Shown here piece by piece: positions 1-7,534 of a stretch of 64,000 nucleotides of DNA. The translations under genes were made by a program, and so were the position numbers. Within the stretch, counting starts at the first letter, position 1. The number at the start of each line of letters is the position of its first letter. This DNA is from Pseudomonas sp. IB20 (GTDB lineage: Bacteria > Pseudomonadota > Gammaproteobacteria > Pseudomonadales > Pseudomonadaceae). The DNA is taken from assembly GCF_009707325.1 (NCBI RefSeq), contig NZ_CP046103.1, forward strand, positions 2,210,011 through 2,274,010. Reading direction: 5' to 3'. The notes beneath the pieces are model-generated. The model made no database searches. It was not told the origin of the DNA and saw nothing but the letters and a program-made list of their open reading frames with translations.

Positions 1-1284
1 GCCAAAGCGCGCTACCAATTTATGCTCGATAACGCCGAATACTTCGTGCGCACCTTTATTCGTGGGCCGGTGTGCCGTGGGCAGATTGCTACGGATGTGA
101 TTCGCGACAACTTCTGGGCCCTGTTCCAGGACCCGGACCACGACCTGTACATCACCGATGCGCGTTATCGCGGCCAGGCCACGCCATTGCTGGCGATGCC
201 GGGGCAGAACGACGACGTGGGCAGCGTGCTCAGCCTGTGGTTGGCGTATCGCGACAAGCGCAACCAATACGAAGCCTTGCGCCGTGACAGCTACGCTGAT
301 TTGCCGCCACCGAGTTGGTCCAGCCTGTGGGCCGGTAATGACAATGCCTTGTTGAGCATTTTCCGCCACTTCGACAGCGCTTCGGTGAACAAGGGCTTGA
401 TCGGTGAGGTACCGCAGACGATGTGGCTGTTTGACTATCCGCTGCTGGAGCGCACCTATTATCAGTTGGCGGTGAACTTCGATGTGTTCGGCAACGTGTC
501 CCATCAAGCCCAGACCCGGCTGTACTTCGACCTGATCCGCAATGGCGCCGAGCAGAACTTCCTGCGCCTGATGCCGGCGGATACTCGCGATGATTTTATG
601 GATGATTGGTACCAGAACAGCGGCAAACTCAAGCTGTGGCTGGACTATGAAGCTATTGATGACGACAAACCGAGCGGGCTGCATTTGGATGAAAAGGATC
701 CGAAGCGAGATTTTGCCAACCAGTTGTTGACGCGCTATGGCAACCTGAACGCTAGTCCGGATCCGATCAACCGCTGTACCGGGGCCTATTGCTCGCGCGA
801 TGGGATTGATCCAGCGTTACAGGATGCGGAGCAGGCGCTGAGCCGTCTGACGTCGCGGCCGGCGGCGGGGCTCAAGGTGATTGATCAGTTGCCTGAGGCT
901 ACGATGCTGCGGGTTGAGACGGCCAATGGTCAGCGGGTGTTTTACAGCCTGCTGCGTAATCGGGCGCACAGTAATGTGGCGTTTTTGTTGGGTGAGGCTT
1001 ATCGCTATCAGCCGGGGTTGGACACGTTGACTGTCTATCCGGGCGTGCTGAGCAGTTACCCGAACTTCATGTTCAATATTCCGGCGCAGCAAGTGCCGGA
1101 GTTTGTGGCAGCGATGGAGAATGCCAAGGATGCCAAGCGGTTTGAGAAGATTGTCGACCGTTGGGGCATACGCCGCAGCCATCCGCAGTTCTGGCAGTAC
1201 TTTCACGACTTGTCACAGTACATCCGCGAAACCACGCCGATGGAAGAGGGGGTTCTGGACATGAACCGGTATGAGAACCTATAA
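1..1284 (+). CDS. cti: fatty acid cis/trans isomerase (partial, C-terminal part)
   Basis: The frame is open from base 1, so the gene starts upstream of the window; about 427 C-terminal residues are present, against roughly 760 for the family. The sequence carries the family's C-terminal region (for example YFVRTFIRGPVCRGQIATD near the start and a long acidic, aromatic-rich stretch), which I recognise as Cti. Cti is a periplasmic haem protein that converts cis to trans unsaturated fatty acids in membrane phospholipids during solvent or heat stress. The haem-binding CxxCH motif lies in the missing N-terminal part and cannot be checked. The gene ends in a TAA followed by a repeat-rich spacer, with no clear terminator. 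The assignment rests on family recognition, not on a catalytic motif. Confidence 0.85.
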   Translation, partial: AKARYQFMLDNAEYFVRTFIRGPVCRGQIATDVIRDNFWALFQDPDHDLYITDARYRGQATPLLAMPGQNDDVGSVLSLWLAYRDKRNQYEALRRDSYADLPPPSWSSLWAGNDNALLSIFRHFDSASVNKGLIGEVPQTMWLFDYPLLERTYYQLAVNFDVFGNVSHQAQTRLYFDLIRNGAEQNFLRLMPADTRDDFMDDWYQNSGKLKLWLDYEAIDDDKPSGLHLDEKDPKRDFANQLLTRYGNLNASPDPINRCTGAYCSRDGIDPALQDAEQALSRLTSRPAAGLKVIDQLPEATMLRVETANGQRVFYSLLRNRAHSNVAFLLGEAYRYQPGLDTLTVYPGVLSSYPNFMFNIPAQQVPEFVAAMENAKDAKRFEKIVDRWGIRRSHPQFWQYFHDLSQYIRETTPMEEGVLDMNRYENL

Positions 1285-1375
1285 GTATTGCAGTGACTCA
1301 GTCATCTCTCTAAGCGAGTGCTGAAGCAGTCGGGTATCTATCTTGCGGGATTGGAACAGGTATTCCGATGATGCA

Positions 1376-1800
1376 ACCAAAAGGGCTCTTGCCCCACCAC
1401 TCGGTGCCTCGCCTAGGCTCGGCATGCCAGAACGAAGGCTTGAATCCGTGGGCCGCCGCCATGGGCCATCCTTGGCCCATCGCGGCTAAACCGGCGTCCT
1501 GCCGGTTTACCCACGCTCCAAAGCCTGCGTTCGGCCAGCGTGGTTTAACGGGGCGCCTCAGATCAAGATCAAAAGCAAGAGCACGGCGGCCTAGTAGCCG
1601 ACCTGAGTGGTGAAGCAAAAGCAGGGCAAAAGCACAGCAGAGCAGCACACTCTCTGTCTGATGTACCGAGATCTAAATGTGGGAGCGGGCTTGCTGCGGC
1701 AACCGGTGTATTCAAGATCAAGATCAAGATCAAAAGCAAGAGCACGGCGGCCTAGTAGCCGACCTGAGTGGTTGAAGCAAAAGCAGGGCAAAAGCACAGC
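1376..1800 (+). repeat. composite repeat core, copy A (no outer inverted repeat)
   Basis: This is the first copy of a repeat also found at 5443-5780, 63065-63390 and, inverted, at 63590-63914. It starts at ACCAAAAGGGCTCTTGCCCC and contains a branched palindromic core (about 1440-1540). It ends in the GATCAAGATCAAAAGCAAGAGCACGG segment followed by purine-rich GCAAAAGCAGGGCAAAAGC. That terminal segment is duplicated at 1709-1800. The outer GTACATATCCGTT end seen in the other copies is absent. Short ORFs here are products of the repeat and are not genes. Confidence 0.75.
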
Positions 1801-1820
1801 AAAAGCAGATCTGCTTTTCT

Positions 1821-1905
1821 GTGGGAGCTGGCTTGCCTGCGATGCAGACACCTCGGTCCATCAAGTACACCGAGTTGATGCCATCGCAGGCAAGCCAGCT
1901 CCCAC
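1821..1905. repeat. REP palindrome pair (REPIN-like)
   Basis: Two inverted GTGGGAGCTGGCTTGCCTGCGAT units face each other across a short spacer, the arrangement of paired REP sequences in fluorescent pseudomonads. It lies just after the repeat core, as in the other composite copies. Confidence 0.75.
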
Positions 1906-1935
1906 ATTAGATTGAGTTCAGTTTCAGAGATCAGT

Positions 1936-2151
1936 TCAGTGTATTTGATCCACACGATGGTGCTGTACGCTGGGCGATGGGCTGCGGAACACACGGGCAT
2001 GGACGCCTATGCGATCCTGCCCGTTTGCATCGCAGTGACGGCATTGTGTGCATTTGCGAGCTACCAATGGCTGGAAAAGGGCAGCTATCGCGTGTTCAAG
2101 CGTTGGTTTGGCATGGATGACCCGACACGCCTTTCCCGACAAAAACACTAG
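1936..2151 (+). pseudogene. acyltransferase-3 family C-terminal fragment
   Basis: An open frame of about 70 codons reads VYLIHTMVLYAGRWAAEHTG, then a hydrophobic segment and YQWLEKGSYRVFKRW. This resembles the last membrane helices and cytoplasmic tail of OafA/YrhL-type acyltransferases. The rest of the gene (several hundred residues) is missing; repeat sequence lies directly upstream. It is read as a remnant left by a deletion or repeat insertion. The assignment rests on a short stretch. Confidence 0.45.
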
Positions 2152-2200
2152 GACTTTGTGCCTCTGTAATGTTTGGCGTAAACTGCCCGCAAGCCTGTGA

Positions 2201-2794
<594 letters not shown>

Positions 2795-2814
2795 GTAAGG
2801 TGTTCACTGCGAAC

Positions 2815-2845
2815 AAAAAACGGCGCCCCGTGAGCGCCGTTTTTT
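2815..2845 (+). terminator. rho-independent terminator of nfuA
   Basis: A perfect inverted repeat, AAAAAACGGCGC / GCGCCGTTTTTT with a 7-base loop, ends in a T run 20 bp after the nfuA stop. It is symmetrical, so it could also stop transcripts arriving from cobM on the other strand. Confidence 0.9.
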
Positions 2846-2857
2846 ATGTATGTAATT

Positions 2858-3016
2858 CAATACTTTGCAATATATATCTAACAAAGATAATCAACTGTGT
2901 TTTATCAGGGCCGATAGAGGTGCGCGTGACCCGCGATACAATACTTTGCAATATATATCTAACAAAGATAATCAACTGTGTTTTATCAGGGCCGATAGAG
3001 GTGCGCGTGACCCGCG
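2858..3016. repeat. 81 bp tandem duplication covering the cobM 3' end
   Basis: A 78 bp identical unit occurs at 2858-2935 and 2939-3016 (period 81). Each copy includes the last codons and the stop of cobM plus AT-rich downstream sequence. The intact gene uses the second copy. Confidence 0.9.
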
Positions 3017-3732
3017 CGATACAGCGACGACTCGCTGAAGCTGTCGTTCGCCAGCACCCGACCCACCACAATCAGCGCCGTACGACGGAAACCCTTGGCG
3101 GCCACTTTCTCGGCAATGTCCACCAACGTACCCACCACCCAATCCTGATCCGGCCACGTCGCGCGGTGCACCACGGCAATCGGGCAATCCGCACCGTAAT
3201 GCGGCAGCAGCTCAGCAACGATCTTCTCCAGATGATTAACCCCCAAGTGAATCGCCATGGTCGTGCCGTGGCGCGCCAGGCTGTCGAAATCCTCACCGGC
3301 CGGCATGCTGGTTTTATCGGCGTAGCGGGTCAGGATCACGCTTTGGGCGATATCCGGCAGGGTCAGTTCCGTCTCCAGCAATGCCGCGCAGGCCGCCACC
3401 GCCGTGACGCCTGGAATGATCTGAAAGGGGATATTCAACTCACGCAAATGACGGATTTGCTCACCAATCGCCCCATACAGGCTGGGGTCGCCGGAGTGTA
3501 CGCGCGCCACATCATGGCCCTTGGCATGGGCTGCCGTGATCAAGTCGATGATTTGCTCGAGGTGCAATTCGGCGCTGTTAACCACCTGTTTCGCCTGATG
3601 GCCCTCCAATACCGCCGCCGGCACCAGCGAGCCGGCATAGATGATCACCGGGCAGCTGCGGATCAGCCGCTGGCCTTTGACGGTGATCAATTCCGGGTCG
3701 CCGGGGCCAGCGCCGATGAAGTAGACGGTCAT
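2986..3732 (-). CDS. cobM: precorrin-4 C(11)-methyltransferase
   Basis: CobM transfers a methyl group from SAM to C-11 of precorrin-4 to give precorrin-5 in the aerobic cobalamin pathway. The start chosen is the ATG giving MTVYFIGAGPGDPELITVKG, 248 residues, preceded by AGGA. A longer frame adds ten residues without family support. The N-terminal GAGPGDPELIT motif and the central VHSGDPSLYGAI and IPGVTAVAACAA segments are those of tetrapyrrole methylases of the CobM/CbiF branch. It is the last gene of a minus-strand group with cbtB, cbtA and cobE behind a cobalamin riboswitch. Its 3' end lies inside an 81 bp tandem duplication that does not alter the product. Confidence 0.92.
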   Translation of the reverse strand: MTVYFIGAGPGDPELITVKGQRLIRSCPVIIYAGSLVPAAVLEGHQAKQVVNSAELHLEQIIDLITAAHAKGHDVARVHSGDPSLYGAIGEQIRHLRELNIPFQIIPGVTAVAACAALLETELTLPDIAQSVILTRYADKTSMPAGEDFDSLARHGTTMAIHLGVNHLEKIVAELLPHYGADCPIAVVHRATWPDQDWVVGTLVDIAEKVAAKGFRRTALIVVGRVLANDSFSESSLYRAGHAHLYRP

Positions 3733-3801
3733 GGGAGTTCCTGTTGAAAATCGGGCGAGCATGAAGATTGCTCATGATCGAGAAGGGCGATTATCGGGTT
3801 T

Positions 3802-4194
3802 TTAGTCGGCGCAGGCTAATGCAAAGGTGGCCTGGGCGACTTTTTTGCGCGTGATCAGCAGGCGGGCAGGGCCGTGGGAGAGCTGTTCAGCCAAGGCCAG
3901 CGCGGCGCTTTCGGCGATGCCGTAACAGCCGGTATGGGCAAAAGCGACCTCTGATTTGTGGCTAAGACGGTGTTCAAAAACCGTCAATTGTGTGGCGCTG
4001 AAACAGTGCAATGGCAGGTTCAGCACCTTTGCTAGAGCGAGCAGCCCAGGTTCATTCTGCTTGCGGTCAAGACTGGCCAGCGCGGTGATGCGATGGCGTT
4101 CGATACTGCCCTCGGCGAGGGCAGTATCGAGCAGGCCCAGCAGGGTGTGAACATCACAGCCCCGCTGGCAACCCAGGCCGACCACCAGGGTCAT
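3802..4194 (-). CDS. cobE: cobalamin biosynthesis protein CobE (CbiG C-terminal-like)
   Basis: The 130-residue product begins MTLVVGLGCQRGCD. It shows the CobE/CbiG C-terminal features: GLGCxRG at the N-terminus, ALASLDRKQNEPGLLALA in the middle, and a C-terminal ARLLITRKKVAQATFALA. CobE is needed for the aerobic corrin pathway, in the steps around cobalt-free ring processing, but its exact role is not settled. The ATG overlaps the cbtA stop (ATGA, 4191-4194), which indicates translational coupling. A further upstream start in the frame would overlap cbtA more and lacks support. Confidence 0.88.
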   Translation of the reverse strand: MTLVVGLGCQRGCDVHTLLGLLDTALAEGSIERHRITALASLDRKQNEPGLLALAKVLNLPLHCFSATQLTVFEHRLSHKSEVAFAHTGCYGIAESAALALAEQLSHGPARLLITRKKVAQATFALACAD

Positions 4195-4898
4195 GCCGAG
4201 TATTGACCGTCGCGGTTGCGGCGGAACAGCCAAGCGCTGATCAGACCCAAGGCCAGCCAGAAGGCGACGTTGGTCAGCTGCGAAGCGATTTTGAATTGTG
4301 CTTCCAACGCTTCTGGAGCCAGCATCGAATGCACTTCAGGCTGCGGCGCACCGATCAGATGCGGCACGGCCAGGATCGCCAAGCCCAACACTTTGAGCAG
4401 CCAGCTGCGGCCAAACACCAGCAGCGCGATACCGGTAGCGGTGGACGCAGCCGTGCCAATCCACCAGACCTGACGTTGGGCCAGGTCAGCGGCGGCGGTG
4501 CCCGGCAACTCCGGCGGCAGGCCCAGGGTCGGCGCGAGTACAAACGTCGCGTAACCGGCCAAGCCCCACAGCAAGCCTTGAGCCGTGCGGGTCGGTGCGC
4601 GCAAGGTATAGAGACCGGCCAGCATCAGGGCAAAACCAACCGCCACCACCAGATTACCGCCGGTAGTCGACAACACACGTTGCCAGCCGTTTTCCGGCTC
4701 CCAGGCTTCCGCGTCGTGGGTGTGAGCGGCGGCGCCTTGTGCATGTTCATGGGGTATTACTTCGGCAGCGGCCGGGGCGTTTTCAAAGGTTTCCGCCTGC
4801 AGAATCAGCGGGGCGACCCAGAAGCTTTGCAGCAGAGTCAGCAACAGGGCGGCCAGCAAGCCGGTGAAGCCTGCGGTTTGGGCGATACGCTTGATCAT
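4191..4898 (-). CDS. cbtA: cobalt transporter subunit CbtA
   Basis: The 235-residue membrane protein begins MIKRIAQTAGFTGLLAALLL. It has about five hydrophobic segments and a His-rich loop early on (HEHAQGAAAHTHDAEAW, about residues 50-66) that could bind cobalt. This matches CbtA, a predicted cobalt transporter commonly found under B12 riboswitch control in proteobacteria. The function is inferred from regulon context and not from direct transport assays known to me. It lies 11 bp after cbtB and overlaps cobE by 4 bp. Confidence 0.9.
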   Translation of the reverse strand: MIKRIAQTAGFTGLLAALLLTLLQSFWVAPLILQAETFENAPAAAEVIPHEHAQGAAAHTHDAEAWEPENGWQRVLSTTGGNLVVAVGFALMLAGLYTLRAPTRTAQGLLWGLAGYATFVLAPTLGLPPELPGTAAADLAQRQVWWIGTAASTATGIALLVFGRSWLLKVLGLAILAVPHLIGAPQPEVHSMLAPEALEAQFKIASQLTNVAFWLALGLISAWLFRRNRDGQYSA

Positions 4899-4909
4899 GT
4901 CGGCAGGTC

Positions 4910-5098
4910 TCAGTGGCACGGGAACGCGGCGCTGTGGCGGGTATCGTGGGCGGCGTTGTGCACCGCTTCGATATGCGAGAAACCGGCGAAATACACCAGG
5001 CACGCGCCGAGGATCGACGCACCGATGGCGGCGGTCAGGCGTTGGCTCAGGGTGCTGGTGCTGCTGGCGGTGTGCGAGGTGCTGCTGATGATCGACAT
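4910..5098 (-). CDS. cbtB: cobalt transporter subunit CbtB
   Basis: This small protein (62 residues) has one hydrophobic segment (about 21-40, LTAAIGASILGACLVYFAGF) followed by a His-rich tail (SHIEAVHNAAHDTRH) typical of CbtB. It is the first gene downstream of a minus-strand cobalamin riboswitch and pairs with cbtA. The start is the ATG giving MSIISSTSHT. The frame stays open far upstream, but that part is riboswitch sequence and is not coding. Confidence 0.88.
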   Translation of the reverse strand: MSIISSTSHTASSTSTLSQRLTAAIGASILGACLVYFAGFSHIEAVHNAAHDTRHSAAFPCH

Positions 5099-5140
5099 GG
5101 CGCGTCCCTTCTGGGTGTCAGGGTGAAACGGGCGCATGGA

Positions 5141-5167
5141 AACCCCGCGAGCCGGGCACGCGGGGTT
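5141..5167 (-). terminator. hairpin between riboswitch and cbtB (possible expression platform)
   Basis: A 9 bp stem (AACCCCGCG/CGCGGGGTT, 9-base loop) lies between the riboswitch aptamer and the cbtB start. It lacks a U tract, so intrinsic termination is doubtful; it may be part of the regulatory switch. Confidence 0.35.
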
Positions 5168-5210
5168 CTGAACAGCGCCCGCCCACCGCGGGTTTGTTAT
5201 CTGATTTTTC

Positions 5211-5390
5211 GGGCCGGTCTCCGGGCTGCGAGGGACACTGGGTCTAAAAAGCATCGCCTTCCCATGCCTTGCAGGCACAGTGGCTGTGACGCTTCGCTCG
5301 CTTACCGTTGCGGGGGCAGCACCGGACTGGTCATGTATGCATGACTTACCGGTTTCCCGTTTCACCCTGTGAAGGGCACCCGAAACAAGA
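5211..5390 (-). ncRNA. cobalamin riboswitch upstream of cbtBA-cobE-cobM
   Basis: On the minus strand the order is GGTGCCCTTCACAGGGTGAAACGGGAA, a CCGGTGCTGCCCCCGCAACGGTAA core, the GCCACTG B12-box region and the closing GCAGCCCGGAGACCGGCC. These are the conserved elements of cobalamin aptamers. Binding of adenosylcobalamin should repress the cobalt uptake and corrin genes downstream. Confidence 0.93.
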
Positions 5391-5442
5391 TGTGTAGGAG
5401 AGCATGGGGGTGGGAGGGGAGTCAATTGGGAGTTTTTTTGGG

Positions 5443-6109
5443 GTACATATCCGTTGCTGCGGTAACGGCCACTAATGGTTCCGCTCTTACAGCGGGTCAC
5501 TTTTGGAAAAGAGCCCCAAAAGTAACCAAAAGGGCTCTTGCCCCACCACTCGTTGCCTCGCCTAGGCTCGGCATGCCCTCACTCCGGCTTGAATCCGTGG
5601 GCCGCCGCCATGGGCCATCCTTGGCCCATCGCGGCTAACCCGGCGTCCTGCCGGGTTACCCACGGATTCAAGCCTGCGTTCGGCCATCGTGGTTTAACGG
5701 GGCGCCTAAGATCAAGATCAAAAGCAAGAGCACGGCGGCCTAGTAGCCGACCTGAGTGGTAGAAGCAAAAGCAGGCAAAGCAGAGCAGAAGCAGAGCAGA
5801 ACAGAGACTTCCTGCGATGGCATCGACTGTGGGTCACTGATAAACCGAGGGGGCTGCATCGCAGGTAAGCCAGCACCCACATTTGATTGAGTTCAGCTTC
5901 CAGGATCAGGTCTATGGTGCACAATAGGCAGCCCCAAGCCGCCACCAGGAACCCCATGCGCCAGGTACTGCTGATCATCGACGTGCAACCCTGTTCCCGG
6001 CGGGGCGAGGGTGGGGCAAGAGCCCTTTGCTTACTTTGGGGCTTTTCCAAAGTGAGCCGCTGTAAGAGCGGAACCATTAGTGGCCGTTACGGCAAGAACG
6101 GATATGTAC
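5443..6109. mobile_element. composite MITE-like element, copy B, with long terminal inverted repeats
   Basis: The left end (5443-5555, GTACATATCCGTTGCTGCGG...) and the inverted right end (about 6000-6109, ending GGATATGTAC) match over about 110 bp with a few gaps. Inside, in order, are the branched palindromic core (about 5580-5700), the GATCAAGATCAAAAGCAAGAGCACGG block, purine-rich GCAAAAGCAGG, a degraded REP palindrome (5808-5881) and the TTTGATTGAGTTCA tail. No transposase gene is present. No clear target-site duplication was seen. It lies between the two cobalamin riboswitches. Confidence 0.7.
5956..5991 (+). pseudogene. possible isochorismatase-family N-terminal remnant
   Basis: MRQVLLIIDVQP is read in one frame. 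This is the typical first strand of cysteine hydrolases of the isochorismatase family, including the catalytic Asp. The frame then runs into the right inverted repeat of the element. Only 12 residues support it. Confidence 0.3.
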
Positions 6110-6110
6110 A

Positions 6111-6144
6111 CCAACCAACCAACCAACCAACCCAACCCAACCCC
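6111..6144. repeat. CCAA microsatellite
   Basis: A run of CCAA tetramers passes into CCCAA pentamers, directly between the composite element and the second riboswitch. Confidence 0.85.
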
Positions 6145-6175
6145 ATCATTGACCATCCCCCACGCACTGCGTAGC

Positions 6176-6362
6176 CTTGCACCTTCGAGGTTCTTCGGCC
6201 CACGCCGAAGCTAAGAAGGGAACGCGGTCCAAGCCGCGGCTGCCCCCGCAACTGTAAAGGGTTTAGCTGACTGCCACGCCACTGCCAATACGGCGGGAAG
6301 GCGCAGCCAGCGCCGGTCGCAAGACCCGCACGCCCCAAGCCAGGAGACCTGCCTCGCAACCG
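6176..6362 (+). ncRNA. cobalamin riboswitch upstream of cobW-cobN
   Basis: The region carries the aptamer landmarks in order: a 5' stem region (ACCTTCGAGGTTC), AAGAAGGGAACGCGGT, GCTGCCCCCGCAACTGTAA, GCCACTG, GCGGGAAGGCG and AAGCCAGGAGACCTGCC at the 3' end. It sits about 100 bp before cobW, so cobW, cobN and the VWA gene should be repressed by adenosylcobalamin. Confidence 0.95.
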
Positions 6363-6463
6363 ATTTTCTACTTCAACCGGGCGGGGTGATCCGGTGACGA
6401 AATCCGCTGCTGCGCGCCGTCGCAGGGCCTATCGTCCCGTATGCCCGCCCCAAAGGGCATCCG

Positions 6464-7531
6464 ATGAAAACACTGGCCAAACTCCCCGTCACCATCGTTA
6501 CCGGCTTTCTCGGCTCGGGCAAAACCACCTTGCTACGCCACATGCTCGACAACGCCCAGGGCCGTCGCATCGCCGTGATCGTCAACGAGTTCGGTGAGTT
6601 GGGCATCGACGGTGAAATTCTCAAGCAGTGTTCCATCGGTTGCACCGAAGAAGAAGCCAACGGCCGCGTGTACGAACTGGCCAACGGCTGTCTGTGCTGC
6701 ACCGTGCAGGAAGAGTTCTTCCCGGTGATGCGCGAACTGGTTGCCCGTCGCGGCGACCTCGACCATATCCTCATCGAAACCTCCGGCCTGGCCCTGCCAA
6801 AACCGCTGGTACAAGCCTTCCAGTGGCCGGAAATCCGCAGCGCCTGCACCGTTGACGCAGTGATCACCGTGGTCGACAGCCCAGCCGTGGCCGCTGGCAC
6901 TTTTGCGGCGTTCCCGGACCAGGTCGACGCCATGCGCAAACTCGACCCGAATCTGGATCACGAATCGCCGCTGCACGAGCTGTTCGCCGACCAACTGGCC
7001 AGCGCTGACCTGGTGATCCTCAACAAAGCCGACCTGATCAGCCCTGAAGACTTGGCCCGCGTGCGCCTGGAAGTCGCCGAAGAGCTGCCGCCCGCCGTGA
7101 AGGTCATCGAAGCCAGCAGCGGTCGCCTGCCGCTGGACGTGCTGATCGGCCTGGGCGCCGGCTCCGAAGAACACATCGACGGCCGCCACAGCCACCACGA
7201 CCATCACCACGACGATGAAGGCGAGCATGACCACGATCACGACGCCTTCGACTCCATCTCCATCGACCTGCCGCAAGCCGACGAAGCGTTGCTGCTCGAC
7301 GCCTTGACTCAGTTGGTGGTGCAGCACGGCATCCTGCGCGTCAAAGGTTTCGCCGCGATCCCGAACAAGCCGATGCGCCTGCTGATCCAGGGCGTGGGTA
7401 CGCGTTTCGACAAGCACTTTGACCGTGCCTGGGGCGCCGACGAAGCACGCATCACGCGCCTGGTGCTGATCGGTCAGGAACTGGACGCGGCGGGCCTCGA
7501 AGCGCAGCTGCGCGCAGCGCTCAGCGTTTAA
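6464..7531 (+). CDS. cobW: cobalamin biosynthesis GTPase CobW
   Basis: This is a G3E-family GTPase of 355 residues with a Walker A motif (GFLGSGKTT, residues 14-22). The metal-binding CxCC motif is at Cys76/78/79 (NGCLCC), and a NKAD guanine-recognition motif lies near residue 185. A His/Asp-rich stretch at about residues 239-262 (DGRHSHHDHHHDDEGEHDHD) is a likely metal store or sensor loop. A CobW C-terminal domain follows. CobW proteins are thought to deliver cobalt to the cobaltochelatase; here it is directly upstream of cobN (3 bp gap) and downstream of a cobalamin riboswitch. Confidence 0.95.
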   Translation: MKTLAKLPVTIVTGFLGSGKTTLLRHMLDNAQGRRIAVIVNEFGELGIDGEILKQCSIGCTEEEANGRVYELANGCLCCTVQEEFFPVMRELVARRGDLDHILIETSGLALPKPLVQAFQWPEIRSACTVDAVITVVDSPAVAAGTFAAFPDQVDAMRKLDPNLDHESPLHELFADQLASADLVILNKADLISPEDLARVRLEVAEELPPAVKVIEASSGRLPLDVLIGLGAGSEEHIDGRHSHHDHHHDDEGEHDHDHDAFDSISIDLPQADEALLLDALTQLVVQHGILRVKGFAAIPNKPMRLLIQGVGTRFDKHFDRAWGADEARITRLVLIGQELDAAGLEAQLRAALSV

Positions 7532-7534
7532 CCC

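Noticed and set aside
1310..1851. ORFs inside the repeat at 1376-1800
   Set aside because: The same translated sequences recur at 5538-5762 and 63412-63798 because they come from the non-coding repeat.
2858..3016. Tandem repeat as a CRISPR array
   Set aside because: Only two adjoining copies without spacers, overlapping a coding end.
6111..6144. CCAA run as a phase-variation tract
   Set aside because: It lies between an element and a riboswitch, not in a gene or between -35 and -10 boxes that I can identify.
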